NCBI RefSeq assembly: GCF_010993775.1
Contig: NZ_WOTO01000008.1
Span: 62,001 to 126,000 of the forward strand
DNA length: 64,000 bases
Source of the DNA: Fodinicola feengrottensis
GTDB lineage: Bacteria > Actinomycetota > Actinomycetes > Mycobacteriales > HKI-0501
Direction of reading: 5' to 3'
Shown here piece after piece: positions 1 to 10,157 of this stretch (positions are counted from its first letter, which is position 1; each line of letters starts with the position of its first letter). A model generated the notes under the pieces. The model searched no databases. It saw only the letters and a program-made list of their open reading frames with translations, and was not told the origin of the DNA. The translations under genes and the position numbers were made by a program.

Positions 1-70
1 TCCGTCGCGGTCACCAGCCGTCGCGGCGATCTGAGTCCGATGCGGGCCCGACGGAAGGAATCACATCCGG

Positions 71-2102
71 ATGCGTCAACAACACCTGATCGCCACCGCG
101 GCGGTGGGTGCCGCGGTGGCGCTGTGCGTGCCATTCGGCGCCACGGCGGCCTCGGCGGCTCCCAGCGGGCGAGCTGCCATCAGCGACTCGCAGCCCGACT
201 GGGTGCAGCACTCCGCACCCACCGGCACTGTCGACCAGAACCAGCAGTTGAGCGTGAAGCTCTACCTGGCCGGTCAGAACCAGGCCGGCCTCGCCGCCGC
301 GGCCCGCGCGGTCAGCGACCCGGCCAGCCCGCAATATCGCCATTACCTGTCGCCTGAGCAATACCGGGCGCAGTACGCCCCGAGCGACAACAGCCTCGCC
401 GCGGTCAGGCAGTTCCTCGCCGCGAACAACCTGCACGCCGGCGCGGTGCCGGACAACCGCCTCTACATCAGCGCGACCGGCTCAGTCGCGGACGTGCAGA
501 AGGCCTTCGGTACGTCCGTACGCCAGTACCAGAAGGACGGCCAGACCATCCGGGCCGCCGCCACCCAGACCACCGTCCCGGCGAGCCTGTCCGGCGTGGT
601 GACCGCGGTGTCCGGCATCGCCAGCGTCGGCAACACCATGAAGAACGACCACACGGTCGAGGGAGGTACGACGACGCAGCCCCAGCGGGCCGCGACCCGG
701 TCGGCCAAGGCCAGCCCGGACGCACCGCCGCCGCCCGCCTTCGTGCCGGCGCCGCCCTGCTCGGACTACTTCGCGCAGAAACCCGGCACCGGCCTGCCGA
801 CCGCCTACGGCCAAGTGCCGCCGTACGTGACGTGCGGCTACACCCCCGCGCAACTGCAGGGCGCGTACGGGCTGACCCGGTCCGTCCAGCACGGCTTCGA
901 CGGCCGCGGTGTGACGGTCGCGATCGTCGACGCGTACGCGGCGCCGACCATCCTCGCCGACGCCAACAAATACGCCACCGACCACGGTCAGCCGGCGTTC
1001 CACGGGAACCAGTTCAAGCAGACGCTGCCGCCCTCGTTCTCGTACGGTTACGACGACAAGGTGAACGGCGACCAGTGCGGTGAGCAGGGTTGGTACGGCG
1101 AGGAAAAACCCTCGACGTGGAGGCCGTGCACGCGGTCGCGCCGGGCGCCAACGTCAACTTCGTGGCCAGCGCGAGCTGCAACGACAGTGACTTCCTGGAC
1201 GCGCTGAACAAGATCGTCGACAAGAAGCTCGCCAACATCGTCTCCAACTCGTGGAGCAGCATCGGCGAGAACGAGGACCCCGATCTCCTGCAGGCGTACC
1301 AGCAGGTCTTCTTCCAGGGTGCCCTGCAGGGCGTTGGTTTCTACTTCTCCACCGGTGACGACGGCGACGACTCGACGGTCTCCGACGACCACCAGCCGGA
1401 GATCAACTTCCCGGCGTCCGACCCGCTGGTGACGGCGGTCGGTGGCACTTCGCTGGCGGTCACCAAGTCCAACGGCTACGGCGGCGAGACCGGCTGGTCG
1501 ACCTTCTCCACCACGCTGACCAACGGTCAGTGGGCGACCCCGTTGGCTGGCACGATCTCCGGCGCGGCCGGCGGCGGCACCAGCAAGGTGTTCACCCAGC
1601 CGTGGTACCAGCAGGGTGTGGTGCCGGGTTCGATCTCGAAGAAATACAGCAGCACCCCGGCCCGTACCATTCCGGACATCGCCGCGGTGGCGGACGCCAA
1701 CACCGGTTTCCGGGTCGGCGAGACGCAGACCTTCCTGGACGGTTCGGTGAAGTACGCCGAATACCGGATCGGTGGCACCAGCCTCTCGGCTCCGCTGACC
1801 GCCGGCATCATGGCGCTTGCCGACCAGGTTTCCGGGCGCCCGCACGGTTTCGTGAACCCGGCGCTCTACAAGCTGGCCGGCACTGGCGCGCTGCACGACG
1901 TGCGCGGCAACCTGTCCATCCCGGCGGTCGCCCGGGTGAACTACAACAACAGCGTCGACGCGAGCGCGGGCACACCTCGACCGTCCTGCGTACGTTCAAC
2001 GTGAAGACGAGCATCTGGGTCCGGTCCGGTTATGACGACGTGACCGGCGTGGGCACCCCGAACGGCGAGGCATTCCTGGCCACCCTCGGGTTCCAGCACT
2101 AA
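71..2102 (+). CDS. Secreted S53 (sedolisin/kumamolisin-like) peptidase, split by two indels
   Basis: Secreted acid-type serine-carboxyl endopeptidase made as a prepro-enzyme. Residues 1-29 form a Sec signal peptide ending near ASAAPS; about 45-190 match the pro-kumamolisin activation domain; the catalytic domain runs from about 270 to the end. The Glu/Asp pair lies around LDVEAVHAVAPGA (about 344-352), the oxyanion segment is FSTGDDGDDS, and the nucleophile sits in GGTSLSAP (about 570). The assembled length of about 677 residues is usual for the family. A base is missing in the A5 run at 1104-1108 and another near 1965; each following frame continues the family sequence, so I read one gene with sequence errors. 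ATG 71 follows GGAAGGA. The gene stands alone and ends at a terminator shared with the convergent ligase gene. Confidence 0.9.
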
Positions 2103-2113
2103 TCCTGGCAACG

Positions 2114-2149
2114 AAAAATGGGCCCCTCCACCCGGAGGGGCCCATTTTT
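2114..2149. terminator. Bidirectional intrinsic terminator
   Basis: A perfect inverted repeat with 16-base arms (AAAAATGGGCCCCTCC and its complement) and a 4-base loop ACCC lies between two convergent genes. It carries A5 on one side and T5 on the other, so it can end transcription from both the peptidase gene and the acyl-CoA ligase operon. Confidence 0.93.
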
Positions 2150-2155
2150 GCTTTC

Positions 2156-3693
2156 CTAGAACGCTTTCAGCTGTGCCTTGACTTCTGCCTTCAGCACCTT
2201 GCCCACTTTCGAGCGGGGCAGGTCTGCCCAGATCTCCACTTGTTTGGGGGCTTTCACGCTGCCGATCCGGGCCTTCACGAAGGCGCGTACGTCCTCGGTG
2301 GACACACTCTGCCAAGGGTGCAACTGGATCACCGCGGTCACCCGCTCGCCCCATTTTTCGTCCGGCAGGCCGACAACCGCGCAGTCTCGTACGGCCGGGT
2401 GCTCCATCAGCGTCTGCTCCACCTCGGCCGAGTAGACGTTGAAGCCACCGGTGATGATCATGTCCTTGGCCGGTCGACAATGAAAAGGTAGTTGTCCTCG
2501 GTGAGATAGCCGATATCCCCCCGGTGTGATGCCAGCCGTGCCGGCCGACTTCCTCGGTGGCTTCCGGATTCTTGTAGTAGCCGGCCATCACCAGTGAACT
2601 CCGTACCACGATCTCGCCGCGCTGGCCGGCCGCCAACTGCTTTCCGTCGTCGTTCACGATCGCCACCTGTACGAGCGGGCTCGGCCGGCCGGCGGACGCG
2701 AACCGCTCGGTCGCCGGCGTGCCGTCCGGATGGAAATGGTCGGCCGGCGCCATCGTGGAAATCATCATCGGCGCCTCGGTCTGACCGAACAGCTGCCCCA
2801 TCACCGGACCGACACGCACCAGCGCCTCGGCCAGCCGGGCCGCCGACATGGGCGCCGCGCCGTACCAAAGACATCGCAACGAACTGAGGTCCGCGTACGG
2901 CAGATCAGGTTGCCCGAGAAGCATGTAGATCAGTGTCGGCGGCAGGAAAGTGTGCGTGACCGAGTGACTTTTTTCACCAGTTCCAGGAAAACTTTCAGGT
3001 CCGGAGCTCGCATGATGATGATTTGGCCGCCGGAAGCCAGAATCGGGAAGCACAGCACTCCGGCCGCGTGCGTCAGCGGGGCCAGCGCGAGATAGACCGG
3101 ACGGTCCCCTATCGGGTAGCTCATGAGCGTCAACGCGGTCATCGTTTCGATGTTCCGCCCGGTCAGCATCACACCCTTCGGCTTGCCGGTGGTGCCGCCG
3201 GTACCCACGATCATCGCGGTGTCGTCGACCGCCTCCCGTTGCCATGGCCCGGCCGGCAGCCCGGCCACCCACTGGTCGAAGTGGATCGCCGTCGGCAGGT
3301 CCTGGTCGAGACAGACCAGTGTCTTCACTTGGGGCAGTAGCGGGAAAATCCGTTCGACCAGTGGCGCGAAGGACGCCTGGAAGATCAGGCAGCTGCAGTC
3401 GAAGAAATCCAGCAGTTCGCGGTTCTCGTCGGCCTCGTTGCGCGGATTGATCGGGCACCACACCGCGCCGGCCCGAGAAATCCCGAAAACACACGAAAAA
3501 ACGCGAGCGGATCGTTGGCCGACAGGATGGCCACCTTCTCGCCCGGTCGCACCCCGGACCGGTCCAGCGCCCGCGCGATTCCCCACGACAGGTCCTGCAC
3601 TTGCGCGTACGACAGCGTCTGGCTATCGGTTGTCAGGCAAGGTAGATCCGGGCCGAGCGAGGCCCCTTTGTCCAGGTAGTCGGTCAAACGCAC
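2156..3693 (-). CDS. AMP-binding acyl-CoA ligase, split by four indels
   Basis: Adenylate-forming ligase (ANL superfamily) that would activate a carboxylic acid to its CoA thioester with ATP. The pieces give about 512 residues, usual for the family. In order: the P-loop GTGGTTGKPKGV, then YGAAPMS, LFGQTEAP, the hinge region with KDMIITGGFNVYSAEVE, and the C-terminal lysine motif PRSKVGKVLK. Four single-base losses are needed: near 3485, in the T6 run at 2969-2974, in the C6 run at 2517-2522, and near 2470. It is the last gene of a minus-strand operon after a saccharopine-dehydrogenase-like gene and an SDR. The substrate cannot be read from the sequence; a fatty or alicyclic acid is plausible. 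ATG 3693 gives the expected N-terminus MRLTDYLDKGA. Confidence 0.86.
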
Positions 3694-3762
3694 GGCGCCG
3701 CCCTCGGTTTTGGCTACCAGCCGGCAGCAGGCTCCCCATGCCGGGAACCCGCCGCCGGTCCG

Positions 3763-4881
3763 CTAGTTGACAGTGAGTTCGGGCTCCAGAACCAACCCGA
3801 AATTCTTCAGCACTCCGAGCAACTCCCGGTGCCCAAATGCCTGGCAGGCCGAGGCCAGGCCGGTCCGCCGAGGCGCCTGCTGCAGCAGCGAATATGCCGC
3901 GTACGCCTGCAAAAGACCGGTCTGCTTGTAGTTGCTGTTCCCGTGGATCACGCAATGTGCGCGACCGAGCGGGCCGGACGCGTACACCGAGTCCAGCGAG
4001 GTGTTGACCCGCGGGTTCTCCCGTGGCGGCATGCCCGCCTGGACGGAAGCGGCGACCTCGGCCAGGGCCGCGTCCTGCTGGTCGGCGGGCAGGGTTTTGA
4101 TCTGTTCCTCCACCAGATTCACCGTCGCGACGACCCCCTCCATCACCGCACGGTCGAAAACCCCCCCGCCGACGACCTTGCAGGACGCCACTCGCGGGTC
4201 GTTCTTGAACCACACCGGATGACTCGTGCCGCCCCACGGCACCGCCAGCGCGGTCGCGTGCTGGCCGGGCACGTTCACCTCGAACTTGGACCGCGGATCC
4301 CATTTCCGCAGCTGGTTGTTCTCCAGGTAGAACCAGTCCGCCTTGAGGATCGTGAAGATCGTCTGGGTCGACGCGTACGTCGGAAAACCCTTCCACAGCA
4401 CCAGAATGTCGAGGGTGTCCAGGCCTGGCGTCTCCAGGCAGATGTTCGCCGCGATCTCGCCGGTGGTGTACATCTGGGCGATGCCAGGGGAAAGCAGCAG
4501 GCCTTTCGCGGCGAACTGAGCACCGAACTGCTCCTGGGCGGCGAGCACCCAGTCCTGTTCGCCGGTGGTGTCGAGGTAATGCGTACCAGCGTTCAGGCAG
4601 GCCTGCGCGACTTCCGGGCCATGCTTGATGAACGGGCCGACCATGTTGCTGACGACCTTGGCGCCGCTGAAAAGTTCGGTCAGCGCGTCCACGTCGTGCT
4701 CGACCTCGACCACCTCGTGCTCGACATCCTCGATGCCCGGAACCTTGTCCAGCACCTCCTGGACGCGCTTCGCGTCCCGACCGGCGGCCACGAACGGGAC
4801 ATGCAACTCGCGCAGGTATTCGCAGACCAGCCGGCCGGTGTAGCCGGAGGCGCCGTAAACGACAACTGGTTTGTCAGTCAT
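3763..4881 (-). CDS. Saccharopine-dehydrogenase-like NAD(P)-binding protein
   Basis: Intact 372-residue protein. The N-terminus KPVVVYGASGYTGRLV is a Rossmann dinucleotide-binding turn of the GxxGxxG type seen in saccharopine dehydrogenases and in the trans-acting enoyl reductases of lipid synthesis. VSNMVGPF and HYLDTTGEQ are further family landmarks. No lysine-pathway genes are nearby; it sits between an SDR and an acyl-CoA ligase, so I infer an oxidoreductase acting on an acyl or alicyclic substrate. About 69 bases separate it from the ligase gene and 36 from the SDR gene. ATG 4881 is preceded by AAGGCACTCCC, a modest ribosome-binding site. The exact reaction is unknown. Confidence 0.78.
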   Translation of the reverse strand: MTDKPVVVYGASGYTGRLVCEYLRELHVPFVAAGRDAKRVQEVLDKVPGIEDVEHEVVEVEHDVDALTELFSGAKVVSNMVGPFIKHGPEVAQACLNAGTHYLDTTGEQDWVLAAQEQFGAQFAAKGLLLSPGIAQMYTTGEIAANICLETPGLDTLDILVLWKGFPTYASTQTIFTILKADWFYLENNQLRKWDPRSKFEVNVPGQHATALAVPWGGTSHPVWFKNDPRVASCKVVGGGVFDRAVMEGVVATVNLVEEQIKTLPADQQDAALAEVAASVQAGMPPRENPRVNTSLDSVYASGPLGRAHCVIHGNSNYKQTGLLQAYAAYSLLQQAPRRTGLASACQAFGHRELLGVLKNFGLVLEPELTVN

Positions 4882-4917
4882 GGGAGTGCCTTTCTCGTAC
4901 GTTCAAGGAAAAGTCGG

Positions 4918-5722
4918 TCACATGCCCATGCCGCCGTCGACCGGCAGCCCCGCGCCGGTGATGAACCGGCCGCGTCCGAGGCAAGGAAGACCACCGCGTC
5001 GGCCATGTCCGCCGGCTCGCCGAGCCGACCCTGCGGAGTCAGGTCGATCACCGCGCCGACCGCCGCCTCGACGGTCGGATAGAGCCCGAGCGTCACCATG
5101 TCCTGAGCGAGCTGCATGCCCATCACGGTCGGCACCAGACCCGGATAAACACAGTTGACCCGTACGCCATAGCCGAGCTTGCCGGACTCCTGCGCGGCCA
5201 CCCGGGTGAGCCGGTCGACCGCCGACTTGGTGGCGGAATAGCCGGCTATTCCTGGGAAAGCGATGGTCGCGGCGACCGACGCGATGTTCACCACCGCGCC
5301 GCCGTTGCCGGCCGCGCCGCCCGGTTTCATGGTCCGGAAAGCGTGCTTGATACCCAACGCGGTGCCGACAACGTTGACGTCCAACATCTTTCGTACGTCC
5401 GCGGAGTCGATGTCGATCAACAGCCCGGAAATCTCCACTCCGGCGTTGTTGATGACAATGTCCAGCCCACCGAGCTCGCCGATGGTCGCGGTGATCGCCG
5501 ACTCCCAACTCGCGTCGTCGGTCACGTCCAACGGCACGAAAGCCGCCGTCGCACCGGAATCCCGCAGTTTGCCAGCGGTTTCCTTGCCGGTGTCCTCCTG
5601 GATGTCGGCCACCGCCCCCCGCGCCGCGCCGCCGCCGCCAACGCCTCCGCCATGCTCGCCCCGAGGCCTCGTCCGCCACCGGTCACCAACGCCTTGCGTC
5701 CGGTCAGGTCGTACACGCTCAT
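4918..5722 (-). CDS. Short-chain dehydrogenase/reductase, split by two indels
   Basis: Classical SDR of about 268 residues. Visible motifs are the cofactor loop TGGGRGLG at about residue 12, NNAGVE near 90, the catalytic Ser in VVNIASVAA, the YSATKSA pair (Tyr/Lys), and the C-terminal GAGLPVDGGMGM. One base is missing near 5640, shortly after SMAEALAAAA, and another near 4970 just before GRFITGAG; both downstream frames continue the fold. The start at 5722 gives MSVYDLTGRKALVTGG. It is the first gene of the ligase operon, is divergent from the TetR gene, and has a well-formed promoter and palindrome upstream. The substrate is not evident. Confidence 0.86.
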
Positions 5723-5803
5723 CCGACTCCGCCTCCCAGAGATGGTTCGGGCCCCCGTCCGGGGCCGTTCCGGACCCGATCGGCGCCCGGTGACTCGGGT
5801 CAC

Positions 5804-5833
5804 ACGCTAGGCAACATCTTGACACTCGTCAAG
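5804..5833 (-). promoter_or_regulatory. Promoter and TetR-type operator of the SDR-ligase operon
   Basis: On the minus strand TTGACG (5832-5827), a 17-base spacer and TAGCGT (5809-5804) form a sigma-A-like promoter for the SDR gene. The palindrome CTTGAC-ACTC-GTCAAG (5818-5833) overlaps its -35 box. GTCAAGACT occurs at 5828-5836 and again at 5850-5858, and the related AGACTTGAC lies at 5887-5895. The site sits between the SDR and TetR genes, so binding by that TetR protein is the simplest reading. Confidence 0.6.
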
Positions 5834-5926
5834 ACTTTCTTGGACGACTGTCAAGACTCCGCCCGTACGGGTAGGGTGCCGGGTTAGACTTGACGCGATG
5901 GACGTGGGCTGACCGGGAGATTCGTG

Positions 5927-6569
5927 ATGACGCAGGTGGCGAAGGCAAGCAGGGCGAAGACCCCGCGCCGGCCGGCCGCCGGTGGACAAGTTCACCGAGC
6001 GCCGCGGCCAGCTCGCCGCGTCCGCGCTCAAGACCCTGTCCGAGCTCGGCTATGCCCGTACGAGCCTGCGCGAGATCGCGCAGAACTCCGAGTTCTCGCA
6101 CGGGGTGCTGCACTACTACTTCACGGACAAGGTCGACCTGATCACCTTTTGCGTCCGTGAATACAAAATCGAGTGCGCTACCCGCTACGACGACCTCGTC
6201 GCCGCCGCCACCTCAGCCAGCGAGCTGCGCACCGGTTTCGCCGCCGCGATGGCCGAAACGCTGTGCGAAGAACCGCACATGCACCGGCTTTGGTACGACC
6301 TGCGCAACCAGAGCCTTTTCGAGGAGAGTTTTCGCAAGGACGCGCTGGAAATCGACCAGGTTCTGCAGGACATGATCTGGCGAATCGTCAGCCGCTATGC
6401 CGAACTCGCCAGCACGCCTTTGACGGTCACGCCCCGCACCGCATATGCCATGTTCGACGGCGTCTTCCAACTGGCCCTGCTCCACCAGCTCGCCGGCCAC
6501 GAAGATGCCGCCGGCAATCTCCAGGATGACGTCGTACGCGTCCTGGACAGCCTGTTCCTCGTCTCCTAG
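5927..6569 (+). CDS. TetR-family transcriptional regulator, one indel near the N-terminus
   Basis: TetR repressor with the helix-turn-helix in ARTSLREIAQNSEFSHGVLH and an all-helical ligand domain, about 213 residues. GTGATG at 5924-5929 follows GGGAGA by 4-6 bases and is the best start. That frame (MTQVAKASRAKTPRRPAA) changes near 5975 to the frame of DKFTERRGQLAAS, so an indel in the GGCCGGCCGCCGG stretch is likely. GTG 5982 could start a shorter protein with an intact HTH but lacks a ribosome-binding site. It is divergent from the SDR/ligase operon and probably represses it through the palindrome at 5818-5833. Confidence 0.85.
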
Positions 6570-6609
6570 TTTCTCCCGCCACCTTTCGGTGCATCTCCAG
6601 GCCCGACGT

Positions 6610-6661
6610 TATGGCAGCTTGCCATATAGCGGATCGCAGCATACGATCAGGGCGCGATCCG
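6610..6661. promoter_or_regulatory. Two palindromes upstream of the SnoaL-like gene
   Basis: TATGGCA-GCT-TGCCATA (6610-6626) is a perfect inverted repeat with 7-base arms. It is followed by CGGATCGC (6630-6637) paired with GCGATCCG (6654-6661). They may be operators for the gene at 6732, or the second may be a hairpin ending the TetR transcript; there is no T-run. Confidence 0.35.
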
Positions 6662-6731
6662 TTCTGCGGAGAACCGCAAGATGACGGGCACCGCTTGCCC
6701 TGGTAATTCCACCTCTAGAAGGAGAAATTCA

Positions 6732-7142
6732 ATGTCCGCCGAGACCGACACCAGCCAGATCCAGGACCTGCTGCGCCAGCTGACCGCGGCATGGAACAAG
6801 GGGGACGCCACCGCGTACGCCGCCCTGTTCGCCGAAAACGCCGACTACATCAGCTGGCTGGGCACTCGCGACAGCGGGCGCGCGGCCATTGAGGCCAGCC
6901 ATAGTTTTCTCTTTAACGGCCCACTCAAAGGCGTCAAGATGCCCAGCGACGGCGCCGACGCTTCGCTCGCTCTCGATATCCGTTATCTGACACCAGATGT
7001 CGCCTTGGTAATTGCCGACGGCGGCAAGCCGGACCACGCACCCGTGACCTCAGTGGTGACCCTCACGGCCGTACGTGCAAACACCGGCTGGCGATTTGCT
7101 TTCTTTCAGAACACCCGGAAAACCGCAGTGCCCGCCACATAA
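6732..7142 (+). CDS. SnoaL-like / SgcJ-type small protein (DUF4440-like)
   Basis: Intact 136-residue protein of the NTF2-like fold: WNKGDATAYAALFAENADYISWLGT is the typical first helix and strand of SgcJ/DUF4440 proteins, and GWRFAFFQNTR the last strand. Members act as small hydrolases, isomerases or binding proteins; the activity of this one cannot be told. ATG 6732 has a strong ribosome-binding site, AAGGAGAAA. It is a single gene between the TetR gene and the convergent SDR of the sugar locus, with two palindromes in its upstream region. Confidence 0.82.
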   Translation: MSAETDTSQIQDLLRQLTAAWNKGDATAYAALFAENADYISWLGTRDSGRAAIEASHSFLFNGPLKGVKMPSDGADASLALDIRYLTPDVALVIADGGKPDHAPVTSVVTLTAVRANTGWRFAFFQNTRKTAVPAT

Positions 7143-7165
7143 CCCTCACGTCGAGTAACCGCGCG

Positions 7166-7958
7166 TCAGCCCTTCGGGCGCAACCGCAGGCCGAACATTC
7201 CGCCGTCGACGTTGAGAAGAGTTCCGGTGGTCGACCCGGAAAGGGGCGACGCCAAGTAGCAAATAGCGTGCGCGACTTCCTCGGCCGAGACCAACCGTCC
7301 CATCGGCTGCCGGGCTGCCAAAGCGGCCCGCTCAGCTGCCGGATCGGCCGCCGAGTCCAACAACCGGCCCACCCAGGGAGTGTCCGCGGTTCCAGGCGCG
7401 ACGGCGTTCACTCGTACGCCGTCGGCCACCGCGTCGGCCGCCATCGCCAACGTCAGTGCGCGCCAACGCACCTTTGGAAGCGCTGTAAAGCGCGCGTTGC
7501 GGAATCCCAGCCACCGCGGCAATAGACGATGTCACCACGACAGCCGCTCGATCGGAATCCCGCAGGGCCGGCAAAGCGGCTCGGACCGTACGCGCCACGC
7601 CGAGCACGTTCACGTCGAAAACCCGATGCCATTCGTCATCGGAGTTGTCCTCGACGGTGCCCTGGGCACCGATGCCAGCATTGGCCACCACCACGTCCAG
7701 GCGTCCGAACCGCTGCACCGCCAATGCGACCGCGGCGCGTACGGCAGCGTCGTCCCGTACGTCACATTTGAGGCCCAGCAACGGTTCGGGCACCTCGTCG
7801 GAGAGGTCCAGGCAAGCCACCTGAGCGCCGCGACTGGCCAACAGCACGGCGGTGGCCAGCCCGATGCCGGACGCTCCGCCAGTGACTATCGCGGCCGTGC
7901 CGGCGAAATCGGCGCCGGTCAGTGCGCCGGCCATCATGCTGTCGAATTCGTCGCTCAC
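7166..7958 (-). CDS. SDR dehydrogenase of the L-fucose/D-arabinose locus, one indel
   Basis: Classical SDR, about 263 residues: cofactor loop [16 protein letters not shown], catalytic Ser in [19 protein letters not shown] (Tyr/Lys), C-terminal [12 protein letters not shown]. The frame changes near 7475, just after SASKGAL. GTG 7958 has GGAGGG upstream and overlaps the stop of the dehydratase gene (GTGA), which indicates translational coupling. In the oxidative L-fucose pathway an SDR oxidises 2-keto-3-deoxy-L-fuconate, or L-fucose itself; since an aldo/keto reductase is also present, the keto-deoxy-acid dehydrogenase role is the likelier one. This assignment is from context. Confidence 0.83.
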
Positions 7959-9257
7959 TGCGCCCTCCACTCTGGACCATCCGGAAAACTGAACCGGGCC
8001 ACCGAATCCGGATGCATTTGCGCCCCGATCCCCGGACTGTCCGGCGCCACATAGCGGCCACCGCTGACCCGGGCCGGCACCTGGAAATGCTCGTGCAGGT
8101 GGTCCGCCCACTCCAGCGGCCGGCTGTCATGAGTGCCGGACACCGCCACATAGTCAAACATGGCCAGATGTTGGACCAGCTCGGACAGCCCCACTCCGCC
8201 GGCATGGGGACACACTGGGACGCCGAACTTGGCTGCCAGCAACAAGATCGCCAGGTTCTCGTTCACGCCACCGACCCGGCAGGCGTCGATCTGTACGACA
8301 TCGAGCGCCTCGGCCTGCAGGAGCTGCTTGAAAACCACCCGGTTCTGGACGTGCTCACCGGTAGCCACCGGGATCGGCGCCACCCCGCGGCGGATCGCCG
8401 CGTGGCCGAGAATGTCGTCCGGCGAGGTGGGTTCCTCGATCCAGGCCGGCCGGAAGTCGCGCAGCTCGTTCATCCAGGTGATCGCCTCGGCCACATCCCA
8501 GCGCTGGTTGGCGTCGGTGGCTACCCCGATGTCCGGCCCGACCACCTCACGGGCGAGCGCCATCCGGCGCTTGTCGTCGTCCAGGTTGTCGCCAACTTTC
8601 AGTTTGATCTGACCGAAACCGGCGTCCACCGCGGCCCGAGCGAGGCGGGCCAGCTTCTCGTCCGAATAGCCCAGCCAGCCCGGGGTCGTCGTGTACGCCG
8701 GGTGACCTTCGGTTCGCAGCAACGCCTCCCGCTCCGCCCGACCAGAGCTTTTCCCCCGTAGCAGCTCAACTGCCTCATCCGGGGTCAACGCGTCGGTCAG
8801 ATAGCGGAAATCGACCAGCTCGACCAGCTCTTGGGGGCTGAGATCGGCCAAATACTTCCATAGCGGTTTGCCGGCTCGCCGGCAAGCGAGGTCCCAGACG
8901 GCGTTGACCAGGCACCCGATCGCCATGTGCATGACGCCCTTTTCCGGGCCCAGCCAGCGAAGTTGCGAGTCGAGTCGTAAACCAGAGCGCGGGAAAAAAT
9001 CCGCCCAGGTCGTCGCACAGCTCGTCCACGTCCCGGCCGACGATGTACGGCGACAGCGACTCGACTGCCGCGGCCACCACGTCGTTACCGCGGCCGATGG
9101 TGAAGACCAGGCTGTACGCGACCGGGTCGGCCTCGGTGTGCAGCGTCAAATACGCGGCGGAGTAGTCCGGGTCCGGGTTCATCGCGTCCGACCCGTCCAA
9201 CTCCCGGGAAGTGGGGAACCGCACGTCCGAAACGGTGAGGGCGCTGATACGCGGCAT
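7955..9257 (-). CDS. L-fuconate dehydratase-type enolase-superfamily enzyme, one indel
   Basis: About 434 residues, the length of L-fuconate dehydratases (human ENOSF1 type). Landmarks in order: the N-terminal capping domain, [19 protein letters not shown], the KxK base QIKLKVG, metal ligands in [24 protein letters not shown] and [17 protein letters not shown], and the His of [16 protein letters not shown]. The reaction is syn-dehydration of L-fuconate to 2-keto-3-deoxy-L-fuconate; related enzymes accept D-arabinonate. One indel lies near 8955, within LATSLAG-WLGPEKG. ATG 9257 opens [18 protein letters not shown] 16-base perfect palindrome lies 61 bases upstream. It is the first gene of a two-gene minus-strand operon. 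Confidence 0.88.
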
Positions 9258-9318
9258 AGGAGAACCCCTTGGTGTCCAGGCAGGAACATCTTGCGAACGA
9301 CCCTAGCAAACTCGCCAG

Positions 9319-9334
9319 ATTTCCTATAGGAAAT
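9319..9334. promoter_or_regulatory. GntR-type operator, perfect 16-base palindrome
   Basis: ATTTCCTATAGGAAAT is perfectly self-complementary and lies upstream of the dehydratase gene and downstream of the GntR gene. Its CCTATAGG core recurs at 11191-11198 and its right half TAGGAAAT at 10141-10148, both before other genes of the same locus. Confidence 0.72.
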
Positions 9335-9374
9335 TCCCTGATGGCCTAGCGCACACTCGGGAGGAGGCCACGTG

Positions 9375-10070
9375 TCAGTCGGTGCTGGTGGCGACAACCA
9401 GCCTGCGCAACGCCTTTTCCAGGTGTCGGCGCATGGCCTTCTCGGCCGCTTCCGGCCGGCCGCCGACAATCGCCTTCACCACTGCACGGTGCTCGGCCAC
9501 CGCCTGCGACCCGATGCCGCTGGAGTAGTAGAGCCGGAAGGTGTGCAGGTGACAGTGGGTACGCTCCAGCGCCAGCCGAAGCGGTTCGTTGCCCGACAGT
9601 TGGGCAACCAGGTCGTGGAAACGAGAGTCATGCATGGTCAGCGACTTGAAAGTGTCGTATTCGCCGCTTTCCGGCACGTCCGCGCCGCTGTCCATCTCGG
9701 CTTCCAACGCGGCGACGCCGGCGTCGTTCACCCGCTCGGCCGCATGCGCGGCGGCCCACGGCTCGATCAGCAGCCGGAAGTCGTACAAGGCGGTCAGCTC
9801 CTGGGTGGTCAGCAACGGAGTGGCCCGATAGCCACGCAGCGGCTGCTTCACCACCAGGCCGTCCGACTCCAGCCGGGCCAGCGCCTCCCGCAGCGGCGTC
9901 GGCGACACCTGCAGGTCGCGAGCCAGCCCGTCGATGGACATCCGCGCGCCAGGCTCGACGATATGGTCCATGATCAACGCTTTCACTTTCACGGATTCAT
10001 AGACGTCGTCGGAAAGCACGTTTCGCTGCGGGAGCCGTACGCTCGCGCGGTCCGCCGGTACGGATGTCAT
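9375..10070 (-). CDS. GntR-family (FCD type) transcriptional regulator
   Basis: Intact 231-residue regulator. The N-terminal winged helix contains VEPGARMSIDGLARDLQVSPTPLREALARLESDGLV; the C-terminal helical FCD domain contains FRLLIEP, MHDSRFHDLV and AVAEHRAVVKAI, with the His/Asp residues that bind metal and ligand in this subfamily. It lies between the dehydratase operon and the divergent aldo/keto reductase/transport operon and probably represses both, with a sugar acid as the usual kind of effector. Its operator is probably the CCTATAGG-centred palindrome found three times around the locus. Confidence 0.9.
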   Translation of the reverse strand: MTSVPADRASVRLPQRNVLSDDVYESVKVKALIMDHIVEPGARMSIDGLARDLQVSPTPLREALARLESDGLVVKQPLRGYRATPLLTTQELTALYDFRLLIEPWAAAHAAERVNDAGVAALEAEMDSGADVPESGEYDTFKSLTMHDSRFHDLVAQLSGNEPLRLALERTHCHLHTFRLYYSSGIGSQAVAEHRAVVKAIVGGRPEAAEKAMRRHLEKALRRLVVATSTD

Positions 10071-10132
10071 GTCAGCCGGCCCCCTTCTCGGTCGCTGGCA
10101 CCAGCCGGAGCCGGTGCCGAGACTTATAGCCT

Positions 10133-10148
10133 ATTCGATGTAGGAAAT
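10133..10148. promoter_or_regulatory. Half-conserved GntR operator before the aldo/keto reductase gene
   Basis: ATTCGATGTAGGAAAT keeps the full right half (TAGGAAAT) and the first three bases of the left half of the 9319-9334 palindrome. It ends ten bases before the ATG at 10158, in the divergent gap after the GntR gene. Confidence 0.45.
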
Positions 10149-10157
10149 GAGATCAGC

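Noticed and set aside
2156-3693. The ligase and similar broken genes as pseudogenes or programmed frameshifts.
   Set aside because: The breaks are spread over nearly two thirds of the genes, mostly one base and often in homopolymers. No slippery heptamer plus pseudoknot is visible, and family sequence resumes at once.
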